In this document: in pieces, positions 26,366 to 39,500 of the stretch
How positions within the stretch are numbered: position 1 is the stretch's first letter
Layout of the letters: each line of letters starts with the position of its first letter
Assembly: GCA_013399015.1 (NCBI GenBank)
Contig: VWZX01009114.1
Coordinates: forward strand, 513,303 to 577,302
Source: Galbula dea
Taxonomy: Eukaryota > Chordata > Aves > Piciformes > Galbulidae
DNA: 64,000 bases
Direction: 5' to 3'
Program-made: the position numbers and the translations under genes
Notes under the pieces: generated by a model
The model's input: only the letters and a program-made list of their open reading frames with translations
What the model was told of the DNA's origin: nothing
The model's database searches: none

Positions 26366-26531
26366 ATGAAGAAGACGCGGAGTACGACCTTGCGGCGGGC
26401 TTGGCCTAGTTCCGACTTCTCTGACCGGGCCTCAGACCGCATGAGGTCCCGCAGCGAGAAGGACTACCGGCTGCACAAACACTTCCCACCAGCGTTTATT
26501 TCCCAGGCATCACGGGGCTACATGACATCAG
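26366..26531 (+). CDS. STOX2 first coding exon (storkhead box 2 N-terminus)
   Basis: STOX2 is a nuclear winged-helix (storkhead-box) protein, paralogue of STOX1, and a presumed transcriptional regulator. The exon encodes 55 codons plus one base. The product starts MKKTRSTTLRRAWPSSDFSD, continues through a basic stretch RASDRMRSRSEKDYRLHK, and ends ASRGYMTSG. This agrees with the N-terminus of mammalian STOX2 as I remember it, apart from a few changes around residues 39-46 (H39, P42, I45, S46 here). The segment precedes the winged-helix domain, which is encoded by later exons outside the window. The start is supported by A at -3, by the in-frame stop at 26279-26281, and by identity from residue 1. 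Reading through the donor meets a stop after only two more codons, so the coding sequence must be spliced. It sits at the 3' edge of a CpG island, as expected for a first exon. Only the N-terminus is present; the winged-helix and C-terminal regions are missing because the window ends in intron 1. Confidence 0.9.
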
Positions 26532-26537
26532 GTTGGT
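26532..26537 (+). other. Splice donor of STOX2 exon 1
   Basis: Cutting after G26531 leaves phase 1, so the Gly codon can be completed by GT from the next exon, as in the known TSG-D junction. The donor is gttggt, weak at +3 (T) and +4 (G) but with G at +5. A competing GT at 26536 (gtaaca) would leave a different phase and would not restore the known protein. The first choice is preferred on protein grounds. Confidence 0.65.
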
Positions 26538-29500
26538 AACATAATTTGCGTGTACTAGAGAGCTTTATTTGGAGGCTGGTGCGGGTTGTGTGTCTTGTCG
26601 GGAAGGCTGTGTTGGTGGGTTTGGAGGGGAGCCTGCGACCCAGAGCCTAAGTTGTTATGAATAATGCAAAAAAAAAAAAAAAAAAAGCCATACATCCACC
26701 ATTTTGTACCTCTGCAAGATTCACAGCGGGGCCCTCGCAATATGGTGTTTAAAATCTATTAGCTGAGTGAAGTAAATGTACCAGAGAAAGGGTTGCATCT
26801 CGCTTCGTGGAAGGGCAGATAAAGATGACTGGGTGCGCAGAGCATGAAGCCCTTTGCTTCTTTTGTGTGTAAAAGCATGTGCTGGATATTTACTGCAGCC
26901 CCACACATTCCTTTTTAAATCCTTTTTAACTGTAGTTAACTCAGTAGGCTTTGTGTTTTTCCATTTTGGAAAGGAAAAAGGTCACCTGTGACTGCAAACA
27001 CTCTTGCCTTGTTACAGACTCTCCGTGTTTCTGCAGCATCTTTCTGCAATGGCAAAGCACGCCTTGGTGAAAATTACTGTAAATACATTTGAATTTGTTA
27101 TTGGAGGTGTAGAAGGAGACCAGACCTGTGTAAATGGGGAACACACACGTGCATATGTATTTGTTTGTCGGTTGCTTCCAAGGGAGGCAGCGGGGAAATG
27201 ATGGTCACTGCACCAACGTGTTTGTGCATGGGAAAGAGAGGATGCAAACAAAACAACACAGGCACTGGGGGGGAGGCTTGGCCTCTGACAGAGTGCTGGT
27301 GCGATTTTGGAAAGCCTCAGTGCTGTTAATGGAAGCTGCTGTATCCTGAAGTGCATCTTAATAGCCTTGGAATTCAGATGTTTCATAAACACTCGAAAGA
27401 AGACTTGAGGAAAACGCTGATCGGGAGGAGGCCAGGGCAGAAAATCCTAGAAACCTCCTTTGTTGTTCCACTGCCTGCTTATTGTGATGATTGGACATAA
27501 CGTTTCATTACTATGATGGCAAATTCCAATTTATCATGAAGGTATGTTTTCCCTCTAAGGCTCAATTTAGATTGAGTAGGCAGATTTCTTTAAAGGAGAA
27601 AAAGAGGGAGAAAATGAAGGTATTTATTATGCATTACTAAAAGCATTTCCAGCCCTGTACACCATCCTCCCCATCTTTGCTGCAAAGGTTGAGCCAAAGA
27701 TTGTGGTTGTCAGTTATATGCTCACTTTCCTATCCCTGGCCCTAATAAACATCCTTCTTTAGTCAAGATTGGTTTCTCCTGTTGTAAAAATGTCTTGTGA
27801 CTGTTCTTTCCTTAACACCCGAGCAAAAGGGAAATAATATGCACGTTATTGAGAAATCTGCCTGTGTAAGGATATTGTGCTATTTGGCAAGAGCTGCTCT
27901 GATTTTTCTCTTTCCTGGGAAGCCACGTATTAAGAGGAAATGACAAGGATAATTTATGCTTGAGCAGCTGAAGAAGAGGAGAATGGTGGTGGTGGTGGAG
28001 GGATTGTTTTGTTTTGCAGGTGCTGCAGGACCTGAAAGCGGCTGGAAAGCCAAAGCTATCCATATTGTGATGATTGTTGTTGTTCTGCTTGAATGTGCTG
28101 GTATTCCCACTGTAAGATATGCTGTGTCAGTTCTATTGAAGTCGGTACTTTAAGGCCTTTCTTTCAGTGTGGAAGCCTGTATTTAAAAGAGAAGAGCTCA
28201 CGTGAGCATTTTGTGCCAAGTGGTGTGGTTTTTTGCTTGTTTGTAATTCTCCGGGGAAGCAGTCTGGCTCTGCAGAAGCTTTATCTTGGCAAGATTGGTA
28301 CAATCCAAGCAGACAGTCAAACACCAGCGATCTGCAGAATCAGATGTGTCACCCTGCCTGCATTTTTTGGCAGATACCTGTGTCCTTGGTGGGAGACATA
28401 GGTTTGTAATCAGCTATAAATACTTTAAAGTAATGTCCAGACCCCCAGAATACCATGTTTGTGAATATTCAGTGGATTGATTTCAGTTGCAACACCTGAG
28501 GAAGAAGGACGAATCTCATGTTTAGTCTGAGTAATTGGCTGAAGTTGTTGGAGGGAGAATACATTGAAAATTACAATCAGCAAATGTGTTGGGTTTTTTT
28601 TCTCCTTTAAAAAAAGAAAAGTAAGCTTTTAGCTGCAAATGCAATTGTTCTCTGTTGAGGGATAGTTTCTGTACTCATTTATTTTTAGAGGATTATTGTC
28701 CTTTACCTTTCCAGTTGTTAGTTTTGGGAGGAATGACTACCTTATCTAAACACTTCTCACTATTTGAAGGAAACTCTTCCTCCTCACAGGAAATCCATAG
28801 GAAGTCCTCTAGCATCAGAGTTGTGGGGATCAGGAATACAAACGCGTTCTTTGTCATCCAGAATGTTGTAGGGGAGAAAGTGTCCTGAAACACATGGGCT
28901 TTTTAGAGGGCTGCATTCTGTTTATCCAACCATTTAACCTCATCACCATTAGCATCGTTGTGGTTCTCTTTTAATTAAATGCCTCATTGTTTAGAAGGGA
29001 GGTGGAGGGTGGGAAAGAAACCTTGGGGTTTTGCCTCAGTTACTCTGGTTAGGGAAATAGGAAAAAGCAGACAGGCAAAGAGCCTTTGGAACATTCATAT
29101 TTGAGTGTGCCTGAATGGGGCATGGAGAATCATATCTGTGTTTCTTTCATCACAGAGAAATACTGAGTAATGGTGTTGCAGTCAGTGCCATGGTGTTTTG
29201 TTTGGGGAAAACGGTCTCTTCTCTGAGCAGAATTGTTTTTATAGTGGAAGTGCAAACCTCATGCCAGAGTGGTGAAGCACACTCGATTTTATGCAGCCTT
29301 TTCAGTAAAACTGAGTGAGGACTAGTTTGATATGTGCTTGATTAGAAGCAGTATTGGTGGCTGGCAGTCACATTTTCAAGACTTGGGGGAAAAAACTGCC
29401 CATAATTATAGAAAATTGAGGCAGATGCAATTCATCTGAAATTTAAGGATTGTTTGACAGATGAAGGTAGATGGAAGTAAGGAGGAAAAAAAGCTGGAAA

Positions 29501-32450
29501 CTTAGAAAATCACACATTTTTACTGCTGAATAATCTCTTGATACATGCTATTAAATTGACTGTACCCAGGGTTTCTTTAGGCCTCCTAGCAACCACTGGG
29601 TTCAAAGGCCATGCAAGGAGTTCATTGTTCATGTGGAATATTAATTTCTCCATGGAGGACTGACTTGGGGAAAAAAACACAGGAAAAGAGAACTACAACA
29701 ATATAGAGCTTTCACCTTGTGTGAAAAGAGATGTTGAAAAGTTTGAATCCAATAAAATTCATACATGTTATGGAAAAAGTAGAAATACACTTGAAATTTT
29801 TGTATAGATTGATGTGTAATTGAAAGGAGGATAAAGAAATCTTAGGAAAATGCCAAACAGGGTAAAACTTACTGAAATGTAGGAGGGCTCCAAACAGTCA
29901 CATGAAATACTGTGTATTTCATTCATATTATGTATTTCATACATACAGCTTTTGAAACATTGGAAGCTTCTTGCTTTTCTTTCGCTTTTTCCCCTCCTAA
30001 ATAACAAAGGCAAATCCTGGATTTTGTTTTAGCAGAGAGAGGAACTGCACCCTGTGGCTGACTAGCTGCTAAACGTTACCAGAACTGGGTGGTGCTTTGG
30101 AAAGATATTTTTTTTCTGTAGCCTTCCTTGAGCTACTTTAATTGAAGATCTTGGTGTTGGAGGTAATGTGTCAGTTTGAGATGGGGTGGTGTAGGGTAAC
30201 AGTCTAGCACACACAGCATGTCTGAATTTGCTTTCCACAACAGTGAAAACTGATTCCAGAGCATGCTTGTTTGAAGGTTACGTTCTAAAAAGCTTGCAAT
30301 GACTATTGCTTTTTGCTATAAAATTTCCTTGCAGAGGTTTTAGCAGTCCAAAGTTGAAAAGTAACATTCAGTATTGTTGTTGCCCTACTGTTAGTGGAGT
30401 TTCGTTACCACCTTGAAGTAGAAGGGAAAGGGGAGAAGTATGTAACACTGTCATCCAGCTGGTGGTATCTGTGTGCAAATTAAATTTTGTAGGAGGGAAA
30501 CATATCCTAATTTTCTGTTTCAAGGGTATTTGGTGGAAGGTCAAGGACTGCCTCTTCAGCCTCATTCAGTTCTCCTGTCCCTGAAATCAGTTTTCTAAAG
30601 GAAGATGTTCTAGCTTGTAATTAATATTTAATGGTATAATCAGTATTGCATCACCTTCCTTTTCTCTGTGTGGTATTAAGAAACACCTTCCAATTCATCT
30701 GCTTAACAGTAACATGATCTCTGCCTTCCTGAATTCTGGGTGGTTTTAGGCTGTCTTAGACCAGACCCATTAATGGGACAGTAAAAACTGAGAGTGTGTA
30801 AGTGTCAGTGGCTAACAGGGTTAGCTTTGTCTCTTGGCTCTTGCTCTGTCTGCTTTGCTTCAGCCTTTGCTGACCTGGTGAACCCCATGTGGGTCACTCC
30901 ATTCAGTTTCTTCAGGGTTCATCCTTGTTGTGTTGCTTGAGAAGTTGCTCCTGGGCTCCCTATGCTTTCCAGTACCCTTTGGCCTCTGCAGTATCCACTT
31001 AATTTGACAAATAGAAACTTTTACTGCTTCCTCATCCTGGGAAAGGGTCCAAGTGTGCTCTGTCTTCAGACCACAGACTTGGTCCAAGTTCATGGACCAG
31101 CCATTTTTGCACAGTTTTTAGCTCATTTTGTTTTCCCCTGGTTTCTTTCTGAAAGAATACAACATACAATCTTCTCTCTCTTCCTTCAGTGGAACCCTGG
31201 GTTTCACTCCTGTGGTTGCTTGTGCAGTATTAACTTATATATAGCACTGTGCCCATGCCTGTGTGTCACACCACTGTCTCATAGCTTGGTCCTCTCCTAC
31301 CAGATACCAAGATATTTTCTTCATATCTATGACTTCATTTTTAGACCAAGCTGTGGACAAGTCTCCTGTGTACTACTTGTGCATTCAGCTGACCAAACTG
31401 CATTTGAGTACCTGTAGTTCTTCCTGGCTGCTGTCACCTGTGAGCAAGGGGTCCAAAGTGGCTTTTTTGTTCATGGCATTAAAAGTAAAATCAGAGGAAT
31501 TAATATAAGAAATGAGCAGAAGTCTGTATGTGGCCATCTTACCTAGTTCTCTCTGCTGGTTTGACTGAAGCTTTGGCTACGTTGGGGTGCATAGAGATGC
31601 TCCCAGATCAGGTCATCAAAGGGTGTCATCTCCTTGGTGTTTGCACAGAGGTGTCACTCTAAATCTGAATACATTCCTAGGTGTGTTTTCACATAGTCCT
31701 GTGATTGAAGTAATTTGTTATATGCACACTGGAGACTATGATAGCCTGCTGAAGATACAGGAAGCTTCTTTCATGATTAGACAAGGGTTCAGAACAAACA
31801 CAGTACTGATTCATGACAAATAGCTCCCAGTCTTTCACAGATGTAGAAGTTATACTCTGTCTTTGTTAGCAACATTTGATAAACCTGAAGGGTATTGAAT
31901 ATCTTGCCAATTTGGAATTGAATAGCAGCCACATCTTTACAAAATGCATTACTTGTTGGAGAAGGTTGAAATGTGAGGTTTTTGCAGATCACCTTGGTTT
32001 AGCCCAGTGACCTGCTCGTTTGTGAGCAACAAAAGGCCTTCATTTGTATGCAGGAGAGTTCATCCCAGTGTAAACTACCATCTTTGTAACATTCTTTGCC
32101 CTATTTAAAGAGGTGTAAATACAATCGGGTGTGAAGGCTGAAATGGTGATCATTTGCTAAGCACATTGTAGAACCTCCAAAAATTGAAGGCTTCTTTTCA
32201 GTGTTCTGAGGAGCTTCTTTAATGTGACTCTGCTTTGTAAACTGTAGCAGGTTGTAGAATATCATTATTAAAACATCCTTAAAACAGAATCAGCATCCAG
32301 TTGCCTAAATTCTGGGCCATGCTTCAAGTAGAAGACCCCTGAAAAAAAATTTCAGATAAAATTACTTTTGGCTCATCCTGAGCATGCTTTTACCTGGTTG
32401 GAAGGAGCCAGACAGTATTAAAGCTGTGATCAGAACTTGTCAGCTAATTT
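26538..32450. other. STOX2 intron 1, first part, no exon seen
   Basis: Intronic by position. Apart from the listed A19 run, the first kilobase is still fairly complex and then becomes AT-rich. Open frames such as 27012-27392 (-, 126 codons) and 30962-31417 (+, 151 codons) have no domain, and no flanking splice signals were evident. No transposon was recognised until the CR1 at 32451. The first part of a long first intron often holds enhancers, but none can be named from sequence alone. Confidence 0.5.
26668..26686 (+). repeat. Poly(A)19 homopolymer
   Basis: Nineteen consecutive A follow AATAATGC, about 135 bp into intron 1. There is no AATAAA upstream and no flanking target-site duplication that I can see, so it is a simple repeat rather than a recognised retrocopy tail. 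Confidence 0.85.
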
Positions 32451-32547
32451 AGAATCACAGAATCATTGAGGTTGGAAGAGACCTCTGAGATCATCAAGTC
32501 CAACTGCCAACCTGTCACCACCATACCCTAAACCATGTCCCTAAGTA
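32451..32547 (-). repeat. CR1 LINE 3'-end fragment, about 97 bp
   Basis: It begins on the + strand with two octamer units (AGAATCAC, AGAATCAT), the signature CR1 3' terminus read backwards. Next comes GAGGTTGGAAGAGACCTCTG and then the 'tcatcaagtccaac ... aaccatgtccctaag' segment. The element is heavily 5'-truncated, which is typical of CR1. It is non-coding and inactive, about 730 bp from another CR1 in the same orientation. Confidence 0.9.
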
Positions 32548-33278
32548 GGACTTGTGTAAGAATTGCTAACTACTACAATATTCATTGTAGGTTTTTTTTT
32601 CCTTGAAAAGCATGATACATTACATTATTGTAGATGATAAAGCTGCCATTAAATTATCAAAACTGAATCTTTGATGGGTTTGGTGGAGTGGATGTAAATC
32701 TGAGCCTAAAAATAAGAGTTGCCTGTTGAAGAAACATCTAATGAATACTTCATGCAATTCTGCCTAACTGTTGGGTTTAATTTTCACCAGAAAAAGGAAG
32801 AGAAGTAGTAACTATTGAAATAGAGATCTGAATGCCTGAACTTAAGGAGAACACTTTCAGTTATCAGTCCTTAAGTTTGAAAACAGGAAGCAGAAACATG
32901 GGTTAAAAGCTTCTCTGAAAGTCTCAGGAAACAACTGTGTGCTTCTGTACTTGCCCTTGCAATAATTTTTGTTATCAAGGCCAATGGCAACCAGAGGAGT
33001 CCTGGGGAAAATGCATGAATATTGAAGCTGGAAAACTCACCCAGACCATCATTCCTTGCTCCCAAGTGACTGCCTGTAGCTATGAGTGGGATATGAAAGT
33101 TGTTTATAGCTACTGGCTTTTTTCAGCACGTGTATCTGCTGCTTTACTGCTGCTGCTTTGTATTTCACTCTTGGATGACATACAGATGCTGAAATTACCT
33201 TGCTCAGATAGACTGTGGAGGAAAAGAGAAAGAAAAAAGGAAGACCTGGCTTTCCAGGAAGTGTATTTCTGTACGCAG

Positions 33279-33523
33279 CATAGAATTGTCAGAGTTGGAA
33301 GGGACCTCAAAGATCATCTAGTTCCAGCCCCCCTGCCTGGCAGGGACACCATCCACTAGATAGGTTGCCCAGGGCCCCATCAAGCCTTGTCTTAAAAGCT
33401 TCCAGGGATGAGGCTTCCACAACCTCTCTGGGCAACCTGTTCCACTGTCTAGCCACCCATAGTGAAGAACTTCCTCCTTAAATCCTACCTAAATCTACCC
33501 TTCTCTAGCTTACACCCATTTAG
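33279..33523 (-). repeat. CR1 LINE 3'-end fragment, about 245 bp
   Basis: It starts with ATAGAATTGTCAGAGTTGGA on the + strand and continues through the CR1 hallmarks 'gggacctcaaagatcatctag', 'ggttgcccagggccc', 'cttccagggatgaggc', 'gggcaacctgttccactg' and 'aacttcctccttaaat'. Similarity is better preserved than in the copy at 1372, so it is probably younger. The minus-strand reading covers the ORF2 C-terminus and 3' UTR, with no long open frame. Confidence 0.93.
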
Positions 33524-36500
33524 CATAGTAGAGTGGGTAGAAGAGTCTGGTTTAGACAGAGCCCTGGGCTCTGTTGGCAGCTTTCAAGCAGTCTCTAAAA
33601 GGTAACTGAAACAGGAAAACTTGTTTTTTAAGAGCTTTGAAATAATTATAAAAAGGATAGCAAGTTTCCCTTTTCCTTCCTCCAAAGAGAGTTTAAAATC
33701 ACTGGGTTTGAAAGTCAGGAGATGAGGGAGGTGTTCCCAGTTGTCAGTGACCATCTTTGTTTTCCTAGGCACGTTATCTGTTTCAGCACTTCCCTCTACT
33801 TAGATTGGATTCTGTTCAGTAGGAACAGAATAAAATTGTATTCTGTACATATTACCAATCACAGGCCTTGAATTGGTAATGGTGAGTGAGAATGAACATC
33901 CAAAACCAGGTGCATTCAGTGTGAACAGAGCAGTTCTACAAGTGAAATCCTACCTAAATTTAGTTCAAGCTTTGGATGCTACAGTGTTGATAAGAATTTT
34001 CCATCTTGCCTTCCTGCAAGCTGCAAAAGAGGGCTTGTTTATAGTACCAGCAGTATATGATGTAGAACGGTTGTTGGTACTGTTAGCATTTCTACATTGT
34101 CAACCAACTCCTCACAACCCAAAACCAGTTCTGTTTTTCATAAAATTGTAGATGATGTGATTGCTCTAGTTTTTAAAGTACAGGAGTTGTTACTTCAGTG
34201 GGAAATGCTATCTGCAGGAGTAGCTACAAATGCACAGTCTATTAGAAATTCCAAGTTGTGGTGTTGAAAAAACAGATCCTGATGGTTTTATTGGATGTGA
34301 TAGGATGTGGAAGCAGAAGATGAGTAAAAATTACCAATTTACTTGAGGAACCGCTTTTAATTTGTGGGCTTTTATGTAGACTCTAATTGTTGAGGGTAGG
34401 GATGGCCTGTATATTGCACGTGGATTTAGAATATTGTAAGAAAGAATGAATGAGAAGTTGATCATATTTGAACTAGGTCTTTTTACTGGATGAAAAGAGC
34501 AAGAAGTGAGACAGCAGAGGCATCTTGCAAGTCTTTCATTTGGTGTCTGTCTTGTAAAGTTACACCGAACTTTTATTCTTCCTTGATCCATTAGACGTAT
34601 TGGTGACTAGGCAGTGCATTGCACACTTCAGCTTTTGGCTGCAACAATTAAGCAGTAACTGCTTCTGTTGAGCAATTTTTCTTTACACAATTTGTCCAGA
34701 TAACCTAGGTGAACTGTAACCCTTTCTCCTTTTTTATGTCTTACTGACCAGGGGGTTTATTTTGAAAAGTATGTTTAATGACAGAGTAAAACAGACTCCT
34801 GGACACTAATCATCCTCTTCCAAAACATCATGGAGAATGCAGCTGCAGTTTGTCTGGGGTGCTGGGACTGAAGCAATATGAGAATCTCTTCTTGAGTTTG
34901 GGTACTGTCCTCAGTGTGGTATACATGTCCATGAAGGATCTTGCACACCTGTTCTTGAGGTACTGATAGCAAATAGGGATCTCTGTTTAGTGATCTCAGA
35001 TAACCTTTTCCAGCTATTTTCTTTCCCAGCTGTATTGTTTAAAGAAAACACAACTGAATGGCCCTTTGTAGTGAATTTGACTCAACATTTTGAGGCCCAA
35101 AGTGTATAACAGACAATTCAGAAATATTTAATTAATGTGGCCTGGAAAAGGCAAAGTTCAGTCTGAAAGTTCATGATAACACAGGAAGCTCTGCTGGAAG
35201 AACCCAGATTATATAAACTAGTTTTCATGCCCATTTGTGTTCTTTTAATTTCCTCCATAATTTCCTGTTGATGACCTGTGACCTAGTTTCAGAAGATGAA
35301 CTTCTGACCATGTATGATAACATTTGAAATGCCATGAATTGAACTGTTTATCTTATAAGCCAATAAAGATGATGCACTAAATTTCAGGGTGATACTTAAC
35401 TTCGCCTCTTAAATTTTCACTGCATTTTAGGGCAAAGTACAGTTCTTTATTTTCATAGGATGTTCTGGGATCTATAGGATCCTGAGAATTTACATTCTTG
35501 GATCATACAGTGACCATGTTTTAGTGCATGTAAGCCTTAATGTAAATATTGTTTTTAAACAGGGTGAAAAGGAAATATTGTTTTAAAAGGTTTTCTTAAG
35601 ATTTGTGTGGTTTTAGGTGTAAGTGCTGCATGGCTGGCTGGATGAATAGGGAGAACAAAACCTTCAGAGGAAAAGGTTTATTAGCTTTAACATCAAGTTT
35701 GAAACAGCTGCAAGGCCCACATGTAAATCAGAAGTGTCTGCAGCACATCTCTTCAGTGGTGGGGCAGATACCAATGGCCATGGGAGTTCACCCATGGCCT
35801 CTCAGGCCCCTTAGCATGTGGTGTTAACTTCAGGGCAAGTTTACTGGTGCAGAGATGGATCACAGATGGGAGCAGCATGGCTTGCTACTGTTAGTTCATG
35901 AAGTGACTCCCTCTCTTTGCTCTAGTCCAGTCCAAAATTATGAACAAAGGAAATCCATCTTGGAAGAGTATTTCGGGGTTTCTGTTATGCTCCTAGGCCT
36001 TTAGTCTCTGCCTTCATTGTGGATGGATGTAGTTACTTTCTTGCTGTTCAGGTATAAATATTTTACAGTTGTACATGTTATATTGGTTTGTGAGGGAAAT
36101 GATGAAAAAAATACAGGGAAATTATGAGGTGTGGTGTGTATGTATACAGTTAGTCAATAGGATCAGTGTATGGAAGTACTGTGAGACCAGGGCTCAGTGA
36201 AAAATCATTGAGGCTTCTATATGGGAGAAGTGTCCTTCCATAGGACTTGAATTTCATCATGAGTGAAATCTTAAAATTGTGTTTGCATAGGATGTCTGCA
36301 TAAGAATGGATCTACTGGGAATATTTTCACAGAACACAGAAGCACAAATTATTTCCTGCCTTTTTTTTTCCAGCCAGCTCTAGTGAAGTCTCAGTTTCTG
36401 GACAACTTTTTCGAATTTCTCTGGAAAGAGATATAGCCATCCAGAGCCAAACATTTTGCCCTTTAATTTTTTGCAAAAACCACGAGGCGTTTTCCTTTAA

Positions 36501-39500
36501 GTCAATCTTAGGTTCAGTCAGTGTAATTATTTTAATTGCAGAAATATTCTTCAGCAATCTTGAGTGGAAACTGAAGGCATCTTTTGGAAGCTTCCTTTTA
36601 AACCCCACATTCCTAACTACCTCTTTACACAAGAAGGTGAAGTAGCTATGGAAGGTATTGTTTGTTTTAGAGCCACACGCAATAACTTTTCATCAGATAC
36701 GTGGTCTACAATATTGCCCTGTGCAGCACAGTAAAGCACAGTTTGTATAAGTTTATTGAATTTTGTATGTTACAGACCTGTACTCTGTGTGTGCATGCTA
36801 ATGGTTATACAGGAGAATGCACACTAAGTCCCCAAGGGTCTAATTCTGTCTTTTAATGAGAACAGTGCACGAAATTTTGGTTGACCTTTCAGGTAGGGAA
36901 CCTTAACTCTCAGCAGTGCTGCTTCCCTGAATGATGTCTCTCTTGCACATAGGGAATTGGAAAAGCTGAGGAGGGCATAGCTGTAACTGCTGAGTAATGC
37001 TCCCTGTTAATTGAAGTTGGCCTTTGAATAAGGGCTAAAGGTTGGACAGCTAGAAAAACTGGGACAGGCTTACCAGAAACAAGGGTGGATGTGATGGCAG
37101 CAAACAAAAAGAGGAGTTGTTAGCAGAGTTGCTGTTCTGCCAGAGCAGCCTTGTGTTCTTGCATTCTGGTCATGAGAAGTATGCTTCCTCAGCTCACTCT
37201 GAGATTTCAGTTTAAGTCATTTAACTTGCCAGATTTAAATCAGGACCATCACTCCTTCACTTGCCTGTTTCTGAACTCTATTTCAAAGGCTGACAATTGG
37301 TACAACCTTTTTCTGCCTCCCAGATGGTAATTTCATTCAGTTTTCATCCTAGTGCTGCTTGTTCCAAATAGAGCTGTAAGCACACAGCAGTACAGCACGT
37401 TCAGCTTTTAGTGGTTATCCTTTTTTATGCTAAGAGCATTCCCTTTTTCACATCTTCAAGAAAGGTACTAAAGTAAAATGAAGTGTTTGACTATAGCCTG
37501 CATCTGGAGTTAAATCATGAAAAGGTAAGTTTAAAACATTGAGGAGGGAAGCTTTACCTGATTGCCTCTGTCATTGTAATTCATTCACTAGTTAATGGAG
37601 CAGTTGAACAGGGTGGTGTATTTCAAGCAGTGAGAAAGCATACAAAATGATGTTGATCTTGGATTTCAGTCATGGCTTGTTGTCAAACCAAGCTCAGTCA
37701 ATAATAAGTGTGACAAAATTGTCTGGTGGTGCAGCTGCTCTTGGGGAGCATAATTTTATCGCAGGTAGCAAATGAGTTTCAAACCAAACTTTTCAAACTG
37801 GAGCGTTTAGCCAGTGTTTTGCAGTCTTAAATGGATGTATGTGATCTCTGTGCATAGTGTTGGGAGGGATGTTTTGTTAAAAAAAACCCTAAAAACCTCT
37901 CTGTTACACCTTGCCATGCAATGACAGTTTTGGATGTTGGTTTTCCAGCAAGAGCTGGAAGGAGTGTAGAAAGTTTTAATTTTTTGCCACAAGTGAGAAC
38001 CTAAAAGTGGCTGTACCAGTTAAGACTCAGGTCTGTCTTGCCCACTCTGCTGTGTCCAACTATGACCACAAACAGATGCCCACAAAAGTAGAAGAGAGCA
38101 AGGAGCTTTCCTATGGCATGCTTCCCTCCCTCCAGTTGGTTTCAGACAGTATGGTTTGTGTGCATTATCAGTACTAAACTTGCATTAGGTCTCATCCTGT
38201 CCTATTTTGTAGTATTTTCCTCTAGTGAAGAATATATGCCCATGTGAAAAAGATTTTGAGGCTCTTTGGTGGAAAAGCAGCAGATCAACTGTTAGGTCAA
38301 GAGGCAACATCATTCCCCTTTCTCCAAATACAACACACAGTCAGAATTCCAGATTCCTGTAAGTGGGATATTAATAGTATTCATGCCATCACACAGTCTC
38401 TTCTGGAGCCATGAAAGAAGTATTTGTTAATTGTTCTGTTATTCCATTTACTCCATCTTTTAGTTTTATTCCCTTAGTTTCTCCCTTTCCTTCCCCTCAG
38501 TATTCTGGGCATTGTGAGCCATCTCCTCTTGGTGGTGACGTGCCTTGGTGAAAGGCTTGCATTAAGCAGGAGTTTCTTCTTGTATCAACTCTTGACATTC
38601 CAAAAAAATGTCAACTCCTGATTCAGGTTGCAAGCAGGATCTGGTGCCAAAACATTAGTCATTTCCAAGTCTTCCACTTATTAATAAGGCAGAACTGCTG
38701 TTTCAAGGCAGAGTTGCCCTGAGAAAATACTGCAGTAGTGGATCCTAACATTTCCTGTCTCCAGGGTATCCCCTTTCCTTATTTTGGAGGCGTTGGCTGG
38801 CTTGTAAGATTTATCTTGGTTGAGAGGTAATTGTTCAGCTAATAGCTACAGGCCATAATTTTCCATCATGGCTTCCTGAGCTTGTAACACATTCAATAAA
38901 TCAGTGAAAGTGTGGGTTTTTGCAGGAGCCAAACATTCTGCATCATTGAAGGCTGGTAGATTGGGCTGTGCATGTTTCAAAATCCACGTTGGTGGATTTA
39001 CATCTGGGCCTGGACTGATCCCATTGATGTGCTTGGCAAATAGGCTGCCTTTGAAAATGGTGGTGGAGTGTAGAGTTGAGTGAGTAACTGTTCAGTCACC
39101 ATCATCTCTGCAGAGCTGCCAAAGCATCCATCAGGCTTATGTCCCCAAGCCCTATTAATTCATAAACTGGTGTCATAGAAACATCTTCCAAAATATATTG
39201 CTGGTGTGTTCTGTAAGTGTGGATGGAGATGACTCTGTGTGGTGGTTCTTCCAGTGGTGCTCTGGGTGTGCTGTGCATGGTCCAGCCCTCCCAAGGGATG
39301 GTGTATGCACATTTAGTGATGCTCATGGGAATCAGGTTTTTGCTGTGTATGTGCAAAATAACCTTGTGTGTGCTGAGTGACTAATATGTTTCTATAGGTT
39401 ATATATCATTTCACTTTATGCGTATGTTTTTTTAAGACTGGTCTCTTTGTTCACACTTCTGCTGAAGTTTTTGTTTTACTTAATATAGAAGCAGAGCACA

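Larger units (their letters stand above)
25160..26540 (+). promoter_or_regulatory. STOX2 CpG-island promoter and 5' leader
   Basis: The sequence changes abruptly from AT-rich and CpG-poor to very GC- and CpG-rich for about 1.4 kb, and the STOX2 start codon lies near its 3' edge. Visible elements: an inverted CCAAT box (ATTGG at 25312-25316), GC boxes (GGGGCGG at 25285-25291 and 25650-25656), and a GCCGCCATGG at 25242-25251 that fits both a YY1 site and a perfect Kozak context. No TATA box was found, as is usual for CpG-island promoters. The exact TSS cannot be read from sequence. A possible splice donor (GCGG, then gtgagg at 25472) could join an upstream non-coding exon. One unresolved base (N) is at 25786. 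Confidence 0.85.

Noticed and set aside
27012..27392. 126-codon minus-strand frame in early intron 1
   Set aside because: No domain, overlaps + strand frames, and no promoter or splice context.
30962..31417. 151-codon + strand frame
   Set aside because: No domain, Cys/Phe/Ser-rich composition, intronic position and no visible splice or promoter context. A chance frame is more likely.
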